From assembly GCA_021030905.1 (NCBI GenBank), contig JAGFMI010000009.1, positions 1,352,162 to 1,416,161 on the forward strand: a stretch of 64,000 nucleotides of DNA, in the 5' to 3' direction. The notes beneath the pieces were generated by a model. It saw only the letters and a program-made list of their open reading frames with translations, ran no database searches and had not been told where the DNA came from. The stretch's first letter is position 1; each line of letters opens with the position of its first letter. The position numbers and the translations under genes are program-made. The DNA is from Pyrenula massariospora (lineage: Eukaryota; Ascomycota; Eurotiomycetes; Pyrenulales; Pyrenulaceae). Positions 47,162 to 57,284 of this stretch are shown piece after piece.

Positions 47162-47424
47162 CTCGACTCTGCTTTGGAGGGTTCGCAATGGAGCCCTTGC
47201 ATCAGATAGTGCTAGGCGCAAATGATGGTAAGTCTGCACGTTGGTAAATACTTTGGCCAATTACATGCACAAACTCTGCTCCGATTGGCTGAGAAGACAA
47301 GGTGGAGCCCCCAGTCAAATGACGCGTCATTTTTGTCATTGTGGCTAATGTTGGTCAAAGCAACTGTGATGGAGGACCAAGACCCGGTGGCTCGTACACC
47401 ATCTCTCAACCCCAAGGCGGCGCC
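47162..47424. promoter_or_regulatory. Short divergent promoter
   Basis: 263 bp between the start of the thioesterase gene (-) and the proposed start of the hypothetical gene (+). It includes a TGACGCGTCA palindrome at 47319-47328, a possible bZIP-type target by resemblance only. Confidence 0.4.
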
Positions 47425-49481
47425 ATGATAAGACTTGGTGAGATCTCGATCAAGTCTCCAGATTCTCTCATCCAAGCCAAAGCAACTATCTCCGTGAGCG
47501 TCGTCGACAAAAATGCAGTAGAAAATTCGCGCATAGAATCGCTGGATACTGTTCTTCAAGACGGTTGCTGGGTTGATCAAGGTCAAGTACTTCATTTTCA
47601 TATCTCTTTTCATTCAAGTGGACGGTCCATACTCCAAGGATCAAAGCATAGCGCTTTATTACAATACATCCATGCATCACTTGAAGATGCTCAAGCAAGT
47701 ATCTCCGCGACCTACTCTTGCTCTTACTTATGGTGGTACAGATCTGGAGGCATCTTGGCCTCAAGGCGAGGTCATGCGATCTTCCAGCATCACATGAATT
47801 GACCTCCACAATACATAGTGATGTCTCTCTACAACTTCGTCGAGATATCGACATCTTGGGCAAGCAACTCTTCTGCTGTAGAAGTTCTCCAGTGGGTACA
47901 GGTGAGCCTGCAAATATATTGCCACCGAACGACATTCAATGCATGATTCTGGAGGCTGTGTCACTCGCAATTGATTTCAGTAACCCCCGAGATTCCTCAC
48001 GAAAGGACACGTTTGATAATAAGGTTGGGAGACTCTCGGAAGCGGTACTAGAGACCATCCGTCAGGATTTGTCAGACAGCTATCATGATGTGACTTCTAG
48101 TCTATTGACATCCTATTCTGAAGATTTGGGGCAGCAGAAACGGTATTGCACCAGGGAGGATTCCCCAAGCAGCTCTTTCCTTGACCTTTTCGACCGACCA
48201 CTCTCATCTCAAGAGTCATGTTTGACGAACTTATCGAGCCAACAATGTATGCAGATGCCCTCAGATACACCTTTGTCTATGAGCTCAGCTATCAAGACTC
48301 CAACATGCCCTTATGACGCTACAACCTATCTAGCATTCGCCAATGCCACCCTACGACACGCGATAACTCGTCGGCCTGTGCGAATGATAGCTGGTTTAAA
48401 AATAGAGACAGATGATTTGGTGATGTCCCTCTCGGAGCTCTTTCCAGCAGTATTCAACCCGAGATATCTTCAAGCAATGGCTTCGCATGCTCGACAAATT
48501 CCTATCCTCGCATCTTGCATTGTGGATGTGATGGAAGTCTGCGAAAGTCCGTTGCTAGGAAGGCAGAATGAGAAGCTCGAAGGACAACATCGAAAATTTG
48601 ACAATGAGTCGGAACATACGGTCCTGTCTACCTGGGCCTCGAAGGAATACCTCAGGATGGCTCAGGAGCGAAACATTTGGAAATTGCTGCGGCATTGTCT
48701 CGATCGTTCGGAGTTTCCGAGGGGGCTCCCTAAAATTACACCTGAGACAGCAACAATTAGTTTGGATCTTCAGCTAGAGGAAGAATGTAGCACCGCTCAG
48801 GGATACACTAACAAGGACCTCGATGATAATGAAGTCTTGCATCCTAGAAAACGCTCGAGCCCAGCGATCCACAACAAATCGTGTCTCGGTCATAATTTAG
48901 GCATTAGAGACGTTCCCGGCGACCGTGGCACTACTAATTTTAAAGTCCCATCGAAATCTTCTTCTGCGCTGTCAGGTCATGATATTGATTTTGATGACAA
49001 TGAAGAGACAGAGTGCCAGTCAAAATGGCCCTTTCATCATTCTGAATGCTATGAGCCCGGCGAATGTGTCCATGGTCGAGATGATGTGCTCCTTGATGTC
49101 AATTCAATACCGGAAGTTGATAATGTCAAAGGACTTTCCAACGAATCCTCGAAAGGTGTAGGCGGTGTCAATAAAACCACAGGCAATGATGCTAGCGAAG
49201 GCAACGTACATACTTCCTTGGATGAAGCACAGAGTTATAGCCAGGAACCTAGTTGGGACATCTACCACCGACCACTCTCTCCGATGCTCTTACATAGCAG
49301 CATGTATGCGGACTCGGCGTATGAGGAGAATCCTTCCGACGTCCAAAATAAGGTGCTGCTGGCTATGGAGATGCGTAACGGAGTCGATACTCTTAACCTG
49401 AGACCCGGCGAACAGGAAACATCCAGAGGAGCTTCCAAAGGTGCTGTTGGATGCATTGGAGACTACGACATGCTGCTATAA
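47425..49481 (+). CDS. Hypothetical protein, ~650 residues
   Basis: I do not recognise this gene. The main exon, 47742-49481, is an uninterrupted 580-codon frame. Upstream coding blocks can be joined in phase: exon 1 from ATG 47425 to 47563 or 47581, exon 2 47619-47698, exon 3 47742-49481, giving 652 or 658 residues. The intron after exon 2 (GTATCT..ACAG) is 43 nt; the first would be 55 nt (GTTGCT donor) or only 37 nt (GTCAAG donor). The joined start reads MIRLGEISIKSPDSLIQ and DGPYSKDQSIALYYNTS, then HHLKMLKQIWRHLGLKARS. A compact region lies at about 290-360 (CPYDATTYLAFANATLRH, ...ETDDLVMSLSELFPAVF); the C-terminal third is acidic and disordered. No signal peptide or membrane segment is seen. 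Confidence 0.6.
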
Positions 49482-49834
49482 TTGCTACCCTCCTTTCGTC
49501 AAGAATTCAAGAATTTGGTCACATTAGACTCTTGACACGATAAGGTCACCAATGCCAAATAAATATGCAACGAATGGCAGTCTTGATTGTGTGTACACGT
49601 ATGCTTCACACCCACAGTCACTAGTCGGACACATCCTGCAATGCAACACTCGTACAGCTCGTTTGGTTCCACCCAGTGCCTCAATTATTCAAAAATCATC
49701 TTACAAGACAAATATGCTGGAACGGTTAGCAACCCTAAAGCACGTGTAGGGACAGCACATGCCTATCTAAGTCACGGGTGAGCTTCCCAGATTGTACATT
49801 GCAGCAGCCCGATTCATTTAATAAACGTACTTAC

Positions 49835-49963
49835 TTCAGGTCAAACTTCCGAACGTCGCGGCCGTTGACAGCCTCAACAGGCTTAGCGAACAAATGTCTC
49901 AGCCGTGTTGCTATATTCTGATCTTGCTCCCGTTGTCCTCTGATAAGGCGTGGGCACAAAGGT
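49835..49963 (-). pseudogene. Isolated exon-like fragment
   Basis: On the - strand a 129 nt block between TTTTTAG and GTAAGT reads without a stop as PLCPRLIRGQREQDQ, then NIATRLRHLFAKPVEAVNGR and DVRKFDLK. It looks like a genuine internal exon: a strong donor, an acceptor with a T-rich tract, and a protein-like residue pattern. No matching upstream start exon or downstream exon is found on either side. It may be the remnant of a gene truncated where the AT-rich region begins, or part of a gene with very short terminal exons. Function not recognised. Confidence 0.35.
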
Positions 49964-50981
49964 CTAAAAATCAATATCTGGCAACATCTTTCTTTTCAAG
50001 GTTCTTTGTTATGAGTTGATTTCTACCATAGGTTGCTCTGACTATGCCTTCTCTTGAAATTCATATTGCAGAAGCTCGCATCTCACTCCCATCACAGCCT
50101 GAACTAGCCCACAGCCTCAAAGTGCCGTTAGCTTCTCCAAGAAATGACCCCACGCGTGAGCCACGGCGTGGGGTCCGTTGGGCATTGAAGTTCCTTTAGT
50201 CTCCGTCTGGGCGCGGATAGACCTCACTGGGCTGCAGTAGCTTCCAATATCAGGGGCGTGCCGTTGTTTAACGGTTGTTGATGGTAACCGATAATATTGG
50301 CGCTAATGTTTCGGTAGGCATGTTTTACTTGGTTGGATCGTAAAGCACACGGCAAGTTGCCGCGTCACCCGAAAGGTAATCTAGAAGGGCCGGACTAGGA
50401 ACGATGTTCATGCTTGATGAAGATGCGGCCAGTAAGATAAGGAATGTTACACGCTAGTATCGTTCAATACATCTATATGGATGTAACGTTTCGTTAATGA
50501 CAATTTCAATTTCCCCGGTGATCCCGATTTCAAGAAGGCAATTGTAGGTAGCAGTTCCACGGTGATGCCGGCAGGGATCGCCACGGGGAACGCACCACGT
50601 CATGCATAAAGCCTTCACCCTGAAGCGCGATCAGCATCACATAGTACTAGTACATGGGGATTTTACACTTGAAGACTCCAAAAAGCAACAACAGGGGTAC
50701 AATAAAGAAGGTTGTTTGATGCTCGTCAGCTTTTCGTCAGTGTAGCAGCTCCTGGTTGACCCATCTCTCACGTAAAAATCCGGGTTGACCTACACCTCCT
50801 CAACAAATACTAGAAGTATTTGCTTTTTTTGTGGAACAGTGCTTCTAATTGATGTACGTTACTTTGTTGGTTAGTCGGGCCCGCCGCTTCAGATATCGAT
50901 ATGAAGGAGAGGAGACTAGTGTGCAAAATTTGCAGCTATGGAGCGAGCTATCATCTACTAGTAGGTCTTTTAGTCGAAGTC

Positions 50982-51230
50982 ACGTCAGCAAAAAAGCAGA
51001 TCCTTCCCAATACGCATGAAACTACACAGAATCGTGTAAAATAAATTCAGTTTTCAATTCTAAAATTCTTTTCAAAATTAAGTTTAAATGTATAAAGCAA
51101 AAAAATTACTATATATATAATTAATTAATAGATTTGACAGTTTTTTTAAAAAGTTATGCCGCGCGGACTGCGGTTTAATTGATATAAAAAATTTAAAAAA
51201 ATTAAGTTCTTCTTAACGTAAATACTTCTA
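50982..51230. mobile_element. MITE-like family C, copy 1 (RIP-mutated)
   Basis: Starts with ACGTCAGCAAAAAAGCAG and contains a GCCGCGCGGACTGCGG core near 51158. Its first ~130 bases align without gaps to copy 2 at 51233, but where copy 2 has G or C this copy mostly has A or T. Probably internally deleted relative to copy 2. Confidence 0.55.
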
Positions 51231-51232
51231 GA

Positions 51233-51734
51233 TATCAGTAAAAAGGCAGATCCTTCCCAATGTGCATGTGGTCGCGCGGGATGGCGCAGGGCGAGTTCAG
51301 CTCTTAATCTTAAGGTCTTTCTCAAGATTAGCCTTGGGTGTGCAGAGCAAAGAAAGTTGCTGTGCGCGTGGTGAGCTAGTTAGCGAGTTCAACAACTCTT
51401 TTTTGATAATTTCAAAAATTTATTTAAAAGGCTTGTAGCTATATTAACTGATTAGAAATAATATACTGATGCGCTAAGAATGTGCATATGTAAAATTTGC
51501 GATTTATAGCTATTTTTAAAAGAATAAGATTTTTAATGTGGATATTCAGCTAATTAGAGCCTACCTGAATATAGCCCGATAATGATCCAATAGTCACCTA
51601 AACAATTAAAATTGTTGAACTCGCTAACTAGCCCCGTGCGCGTACAGCAACTTTTTTTCCTTCGCGCGGGCGCGCGGCGCTACCCTGGGCGAGTAAAGTT
51701 GCGCCGCGCGGGCTGCGATTTTACTAATGACGTA
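51233..51734. mobile_element. MITE-like family C, copy 2 (little RIP)
   Basis: About 500 bp. The left end reads TATCAGTAAAAAGGCAGATC and the right end TTTTACTAATGACGT, so the termini are loosely inverted (ACGTCA-like ends). Internal arms 51353-51395 and 51613-51655 are inverted copies of each other over about 43 bases with roughly six differences, mostly transitions. A GC-rich CGCGCGGGCGCGCGGCGC tract lies at about 51663-51680. No coding capacity. Confidence 0.6.
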
Positions 51735-51740
51735 CTCCAA

Positions 51741-51916
51741 GCAAAATTTTCGGTAGCAGTTTGACATCTTGTCGACATCAAGTCAAGAATTTAAGAGTTC
51801 GACATTGTATCGACTAGCTGTTGATTAATCATTAGCTTGAAGTAAGCATTTTGTTTACAACTAGTCGGCAGCTAATAGATATAATATCAAGCTCAATTTC
51901 TTGTCGACAATTTTGC
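51741..51916. mobile_element. MITE-like family A, copy 1
   Basis: About 176 bp beginning GCAAAATTTTCGGTAGCAG and ending in TTGTCGACAATTTTGC, that is, GCAAAAT-type inverted ends. Its left 36 bases match, in inverse orientation, the right 36 bases of the copy at 56156-56335 with about six differences. No coding capacity. Confidence 0.6.
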
Positions 51917-53696
51917 CTAGATCTTAGAAATACTTACATAATAAGATACATCTTTTTAGGATTGGCCTGATTTAGCGTATATAATAATTTGATTCACCTA
52001 GTCGTGCGCCTGGGTCGTGGCTGGTTCGTTAGGTCAAATACGAACTAGCCCAGAGCTGATTCTAGCTGACCTGAGCTCTTTATAAGCTGCTTAGGACTAT
52101 TCGAGATACTGATATAGCTTCCTAGAAGGCATTAGATTTATGAAATAAGTACTTATTGAAAATTTTCTAACAAAATCATCATTATTTTACAAGTCTACTA
52201 ATAATTACTAGTTTATTCTGAAAATTCTAACTAGTAAAACAAGTATGTCTATTAGTATTTTACAGAAATTGAGGAATACTAGTATATATTATGTTTATAA
52301 AATATTATTGTAATCTTCAGGAAATTACTAACAAAAAATAGGTCGTTTAATATATTTAGTAATTTTCTGCTTGTAGCGAACCGTATTTATTAGCAATACC
52401 ATAAATGAACGAATACAAGGAGCTCGGTTACATATAATGTAGACCATATCAGGCCCGTTATTCTTATTAGATAAATCGTATTTCTCAAGCAACTTCTTAA
52501 CACATTAACTGTCTAGTACCAAATCAAGCTGTATGGATTGTCACGCGACGTCGTTGATAAGGAGATATTAATATTAGTATGCTTTCGAGATCAAGTCGCA
52601 CTGGATATTAGCCTCGTAGAAGCATCGATTGTGAGATTTTGACAACCCAAATCTCAATCTATAAAATTTCTGCTAATTTTGAATATAATCTACTACTAAT
52701 ACTATTAGTATTTAGGCCGCAGTAACTTAAAGCTATTCTATATTCTCCATGCAATAATTCTAATTTTCTGCGGTAAATAAATATCTAGAGATTCAAGGCT
52801 CATTGAGCTTCCTTGAAGTCCATCCCTACACAGCAATATATTAGTACTTTAAATAAAAACAAAGAGAGAAATAAAATATTGTATATTAATGAAAAGCGAA
52901 TTTCTTTCTCCAAATTTTTATTAGTTCTATATTCGCAGTATTGTATTATATTTATATATTATTAGTATCTAATGCTTTTATCTCAGCGAATCTAGTACAG
53001 ATTTTAACCCCTTTGTTTATCGACAAGTACTTATTTATTAGATTCGATACGACAATCAACTAAGTCTGAATGGTGAAATTTCTAAATAACAAGCTGAAGT
53101 GATTGATGAATATAATTTAAACAGGCATTATAAAACATCCTAATCTTATATTGTTTATATTATAAAGTAAGCACTTTAGAAGTTAATCGTCATACGATTT
53201 TCAGCTTACACCTCATATCAGACTATAGAGGAGCTATTTTGAAGCTTTATTTTCATAATGACATCAAATTCAGCAGTCTCACCGCATCGGTTAATTAGAA
53301 ACATGCTACGCGTATCGATTGATCAATGACATGATACACGACTAAAAGCTAAATATATTTAAGGTGTTCAATTTAGCGGGATGAAGTACGCATTGCATCT
53401 GAAATATTTATACTAACAGTAAAACGCCTCACAGCCTGGCAGTAGAAGTTTATGCTCTTCGTATTTAATGCTCTGCACGAGTATTGCTAGATTAAAGGCT
53501 GTATTGTACATTTCAAATATATTTACCATACCTTTAGCGTACAAGAGCATTAGGTCATCCTCCCACATAATACTATTTCAACTTATATAGTACTTTCTGA
53601 GGATATTACACTACAAGCGATAGCATAGTAACTTTATTACCTTTTATTTCGTCATCTCATAGATCAGCACTAGGACCTAAGCACTGCAGACAAACA

Positions 53697-54722
53697 ATGA
53701 AGGATACCACCATTCAATGTTTTGTTCCAGCGACCGACGCTGCCGCGGTGTCCGATCTGTGGGACAGAACGCTCTCAACACACTATCCCATCGCAAAAGA
53801 TCATCTCGTACTACTCCTTGATCAGAGCAACGGCCATCACTTCGTTCTATCGAAGGAAAATAGGCTTATCGGCTTCTGTGCATGCTATGTCCCACGCGAT
53901 TCATCCTTAATCCACAACGACCCTGGCACCGAACCAGCCGGTAATGGTTTTCTAACATCCATCATCATCTCACCTAAGTACCAGGGCCAAGGCTATGGAA
54001 CCAAACTCCTCCAGCACTCTATCTCTCATCTCTGGAACAGGTTTAGAATAAAGGAGATTACCATTGGCAGTGTCTTTCCACGTTTCTGGTCTGGGATTCC
54101 TACCAACCTCTCACCGAAAATTCCCGCCTTCTTCTCGAAGAACGGATTCAAGGCAACGGACAAGTGCCGGGATCTGTATCAACCAATCACCGACTTTACA
54201 TCTACTTCCCATCAGTATTTATTGGATCGGGCTAGCTCTGAGGGGTTCACCTTCCGTCCACTGAAAACGCCCGAATTTCCCGAATGTCTCTCTGGCCAGG
54301 AAGAGAATTTCAACTGGACATCTGCTTATCGAGCCCTACACGAGGAAGGGATAGATAACGAGATAATGACAGCATTCGATATGAACGGGAAGCAGGCAGG
54401 TTGGTGTCTCGCGCTCAGTCCGTGGAAGTCCCGGCTATGGAGTGGTTTTGCCTTTTTGCCGATTGTAGGAGGAGAAGATGGAATTAGTGGAAAAGGGAAA
54501 GTGGGCTTGATATGTGCTGTTGGGACGAGAAAGGGTATGCGGGGCAAGGGAGTAGGATTAGCAATGGTAGTGAAAGCTTTGGAGGATATGGAGGGGAGGG
54601 GCGAAGGGATAGAAGGATGTTTTGTTGATTCAGTTGCAGCTACGCTGTGGGATTGGTATAACAAGATTGGGTTTGCGACCTGGCAAGAGTATATCGGGAT
54701 GAAGATCGAGAGGCCGACATAG
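53697..54722 (+). CDS. GNAT acetyltransferase with two GNAT domains
   Basis: An intact, intronless frame of 341 residues with ordinary base composition, standing alone in AT-rich repeats. The N-terminal GNAT domain has acetyl-CoA-binding motif A (FLTSIIISPKYQGQGYGTKL, with QGQGYG at 96-101). The C-terminal domain repeats the pattern (AVGTRKGMRGKGVGLAMV, RGKGVG at 282-287), followed by the usual VDSVAATLWDWYNKIGFA, where GNAT enzymes place a tyrosine near the cofactor sulphur. Such proteins transfer acetyl groups to amines; the substrate is unknown. The lack of introns and a domain layout similar to bacterial and fungal acetyltransferases linked to amino-sugar metabolism would fit horizontal transfer, but this is inference. 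MITE-like copies lie on both sides. Confidence 0.88.
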   Translation: MKDTTIQCFVPATDAAAVSDLWDRTLSTHYPIAKDHLVLLLDQSNGHHFVLSKENRLIGFCACYVPRDSSLIHNDPGTEPAGNGFLTSIIISPKYQGQGYGTKLLQHSISHLWNRFRIKEITIGSVFPRFWSGIPTNLSPKIPAFFSKNGFKATDKCRDLYQPITDFTSTSHQYLLDRASSEGFTFRPLKTPEFPECLSGQEENFNWTSAYRALHEEGIDNEIMTAFDMNGKQAGWCLALSPWKSRLWSGFAFLPIVGGEDGISGKGKVGLICAVGTRKGMRGKGVGLAMVVKALEDMEGRGEGIEGCFVDSVAATLWDWYNKIGFATWQEYIGMKIERPT

Positions 54723-54819
54723 AGGATGGAAGTCGCTATGTAGTGTATATATATGCAGTGTAAATACTACTAGTGGATCTCCAAATATATTGATATTTTC
54801 TAATTAGTGACAGCCAATA

Positions 54820-55312
54820 ATTATATATTAATAAAATCGTAACCGATTCCGTACAATTTTATTTAATAAAAAATATTTAAAATATTTAGAATAGTACGAT
54901 GTATATGCTAAAAGAAAAAATTATTATATAATATATATAAAGTTAATTAATATCTTTAATAGTTTTTATTATTTTAAAATAATTATTAAATAATTATTGA
55001 ACTTTTTGATTTAAGTAAATATTTCTATTGAAAAATTTTCCCTCTCAAAAATAACTTCAAATTACTAATTTTATATATAAATACTATCAATATATTTATA
55101 AATCAAAAATAGCTTTATAATAAAATTTTTAAATTTATAATATTAATTGCTAAGCCTGTTAACTAATTATATATATATATATATAATTATTTTTTCTTAC
55201 TTAATACATTTAAACTTAATATTAAAATTTTTTTAAAATTAATCATTAATTGATTCCGCGCAGTCCTATACAGTTTTATTTATATTAAAAAAGATTTATC
55301 TTTTTACTGACG
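54820..55312. mobile_element. MITE-like family C, copy 3 (heavily RIP-mutated)
   Basis: The right end, TTTTTACTGACGT at about 55300-55312, is the inverse of the family C left end. The stretch 55130-55308 aligns, reversed, with 51233-51400, and 54895-54990 aligns directly with the inner arm of copy 2. GC-rich words of copy 2 are replaced by A/T here. The left edge is approximate. Confidence 0.5.
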
Positions 55313-55474
55313 TAGCGACGCGAAAAATATAAATTTAGTATTAAAATTTTAGCTTACAGTGATATCGAAAAATTTGATTCAACTTTTAAATCGGTTTTTT
55401 CAATAAATTAGTATTAACTTTGTCGGTAAAAAGGTAAAACCCTTCAGGATTTTTAGCCCAGCGCACAGTATATT

Positions 55475-56094
55475 CGTTAGAAAAATCGCAACAGCCCCTA
55501 GGCTTAAGCTTTGGCTAATGGCTATAGGAACAGTCTAGTTAGGCTAGGACTGCTCTATAAGACGCTCTAAGAGTTTTTAAAAATTCTTATTGGCCTTGAG
55601 AGTGTCTATATAATATGTTAAAATATTAATTAATATAATTAATATAATTGATATAATTGCTAGAATTAATATAATTAATATAATTAATATAATTGCTAGA
55701 ATTAATAAAATTTATTATAAAAATTACAATATTATTTTGAATAAGTTATATTTTTATAATTATTTAAATAATAAAAATTTTAATTAGTACTAGTATATTA
55801 TTAAAATTATTTAAATTTTATTTTATATAAATTTTATTTTATTATTTTTATAAACTAGATTCTTTAATTTTATAAAAATTTTATAAATTTTATAAATTTT
55901 ATAAATTTTATTAATTTTATTAATTTTATTAATTTTATTAATTTTATTAATTTTATTAATTTTATTAATTATGTTATGTAAATATTTTTAGAGCTTTTTA
56001 AGGAATAATTTTAAATTTATTTTATTAATTAAGCTCTGGGCGCGCCTAAGTCTGTCTAAGTTTACAGGATAAATATGACAGTTTTTTTGACGTT
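55475..56094. mobile_element. MITE-like family B, copy 1
   Basis: About 620 bp, directly repeated at 56731-57284. Shared landmarks are CCCCTAGGCTTAAGCT versus CCCCTGGGCTTGAGCT near the start, TAATTAATATAATTAATATA runs in the middle, and GGGCGCGCCTAAG near the end. The right end GACAGTTTTTTTGACGTT is the inverse of the family B left end ACGTCAGGAAAACTG. Longer than copy 2 because of an internal tandem repeat. Confidence 0.6.
55873..55970. repeat. Minisatellite, 9 bp unit
   Basis: About three to four units of AATTTTATA followed by about eight units of AATTTTATT in tandem, inside family B copy 1 and absent from copy 2 at the matching place. Confidence 0.75.
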
Positions 56095-56155
56095 GTTTAG
56101 TGTCAATTTAGCGCCATTCAGCGTCTCCCAATAAATGTATACTTTTAAAACCTAG

Positions 56156-56335
56156 GCATTTTTGTTAATAAACAATTGACCTCTTGTCGGCATTAGATTA
56201 AGAATTCCAAAACTTGATATTGTATTGACAAGCTGCGGATTATTTGTAAGCAAAAATATATATTTCAAGTTTATAAAGCTCTCAAAGTTCTAATTTAATA
56301 TCGACAAGAGATCAAACTGCTGTCGAACATTTTGC
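56156..56335. mobile_element. MITE-like family A, copy 2
   Basis: About 180 bp, direct repeat of 51741-51916. It opens with a degenerate left end (GCATTTTTGTTAATAAACAA) and closes with a well-kept right end (CAAACTGCTGTCGAACATTTTGC, 23 bases ending at 56335), which is the inverse of the left end of copy 1. Confidence 0.6.
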
Positions 56336-56730
56336 TTAGAGCATAGAAGTATCCTAGGATATCGCTGTACACGCGCGGGGTTTCCCCGCGTAACACCAAA
56401 TTAACTGCGTTTTTAATAGTGTTTTATATATATATTATTTAGTCTATTTAATAAATAAATCAAAATTTATTTAACATTCTATAGAACTTAACAATTTTAA
56501 ATAGTATTAATGATATTACATATAAATACTTATAATCATAGAAAGACACATTAATTATACTTCCTAAAAAGAAAAATGTAGAATAATATAGAAATTTAAA
56601 ATTTAATTTACAAAATTATTAAATTAATAATTTAATTTACAAAATGATTAAATTAATAATTTAATATTACTAAGTTTTAACGAATTTTAAATAAAATTAG
56701 GATAGATATTTTACTAAAAATAATCAAACT

Positions 56731-57284
56731 ACGTCAGGAAAACTGCAACGCCCCCTGGGCTTGAGCTCTTGCTAATAGTTATATAGGCATTCTGAGCAGC
56801 TTTAGTAAAGACTTTAAGAGCCTCTAGGGGCCTTGCTTGGCTCTGGAAATGTCTATATAACACTTTAAAATGTTAATTAATATAATTAATATAATTAGTA
56901 AAATTAATATATATAAATTATTTTTAATAAAAATTCTTATAAAAATTACGGTATTATTTTAAATAAATGATATTTTTATAATTATTTATACTATAAAAAT
57001 TTTGATTGGTATATTATTAAAATTATTTAAACATTATTTTATATAATTATTATTTTATTATTTTTGTAAGCTAGATCCTTTAACTTTATAAAAATTTTAT
57101 AATTTTATTGGGGATAGTCTGTACACACTAATCTTCCCAATTATATTAATTATATTTTAGGGCGCTATATAGATATTTTTTGGGTTTTTTAGAAAACAAT
57201 TTTAAGTTTATTCTACTAATCAAGTTTTGGGGGCGCCTAAGCGCGCCTTAGCTTGTAGGGTAAGTATAATAGTTTTTTTGACAT
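56731..57284. mobile_element. MITE-like family B, copy 2
   Basis: About 554 bp. The left end is ACGTCAGGAAAACTGCAAC and the right end is AATAGTTTTTTTGACATA, about 15 bp imperfect inverted termini. Matches 55475-56094 in the same orientation. A further left-end-like ACGTCAGGGAAACTG lies at 57460-57474 and may open a third, otherwise different copy. Confidence 0.6.

Larger units (their letters stand above)
49482..53696. other. AT-rich transition zone with MITE-like repeats
   Basis: No intact gene over 4.2 kb. GC content falls visibly from about 50.9 kb. The zone contains short inverted-repeat elements (listed separately). From about 51.9 to 53.7 kb there is AT-rich sequence in which I recognise nothing further. 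Confidence 0.6.
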
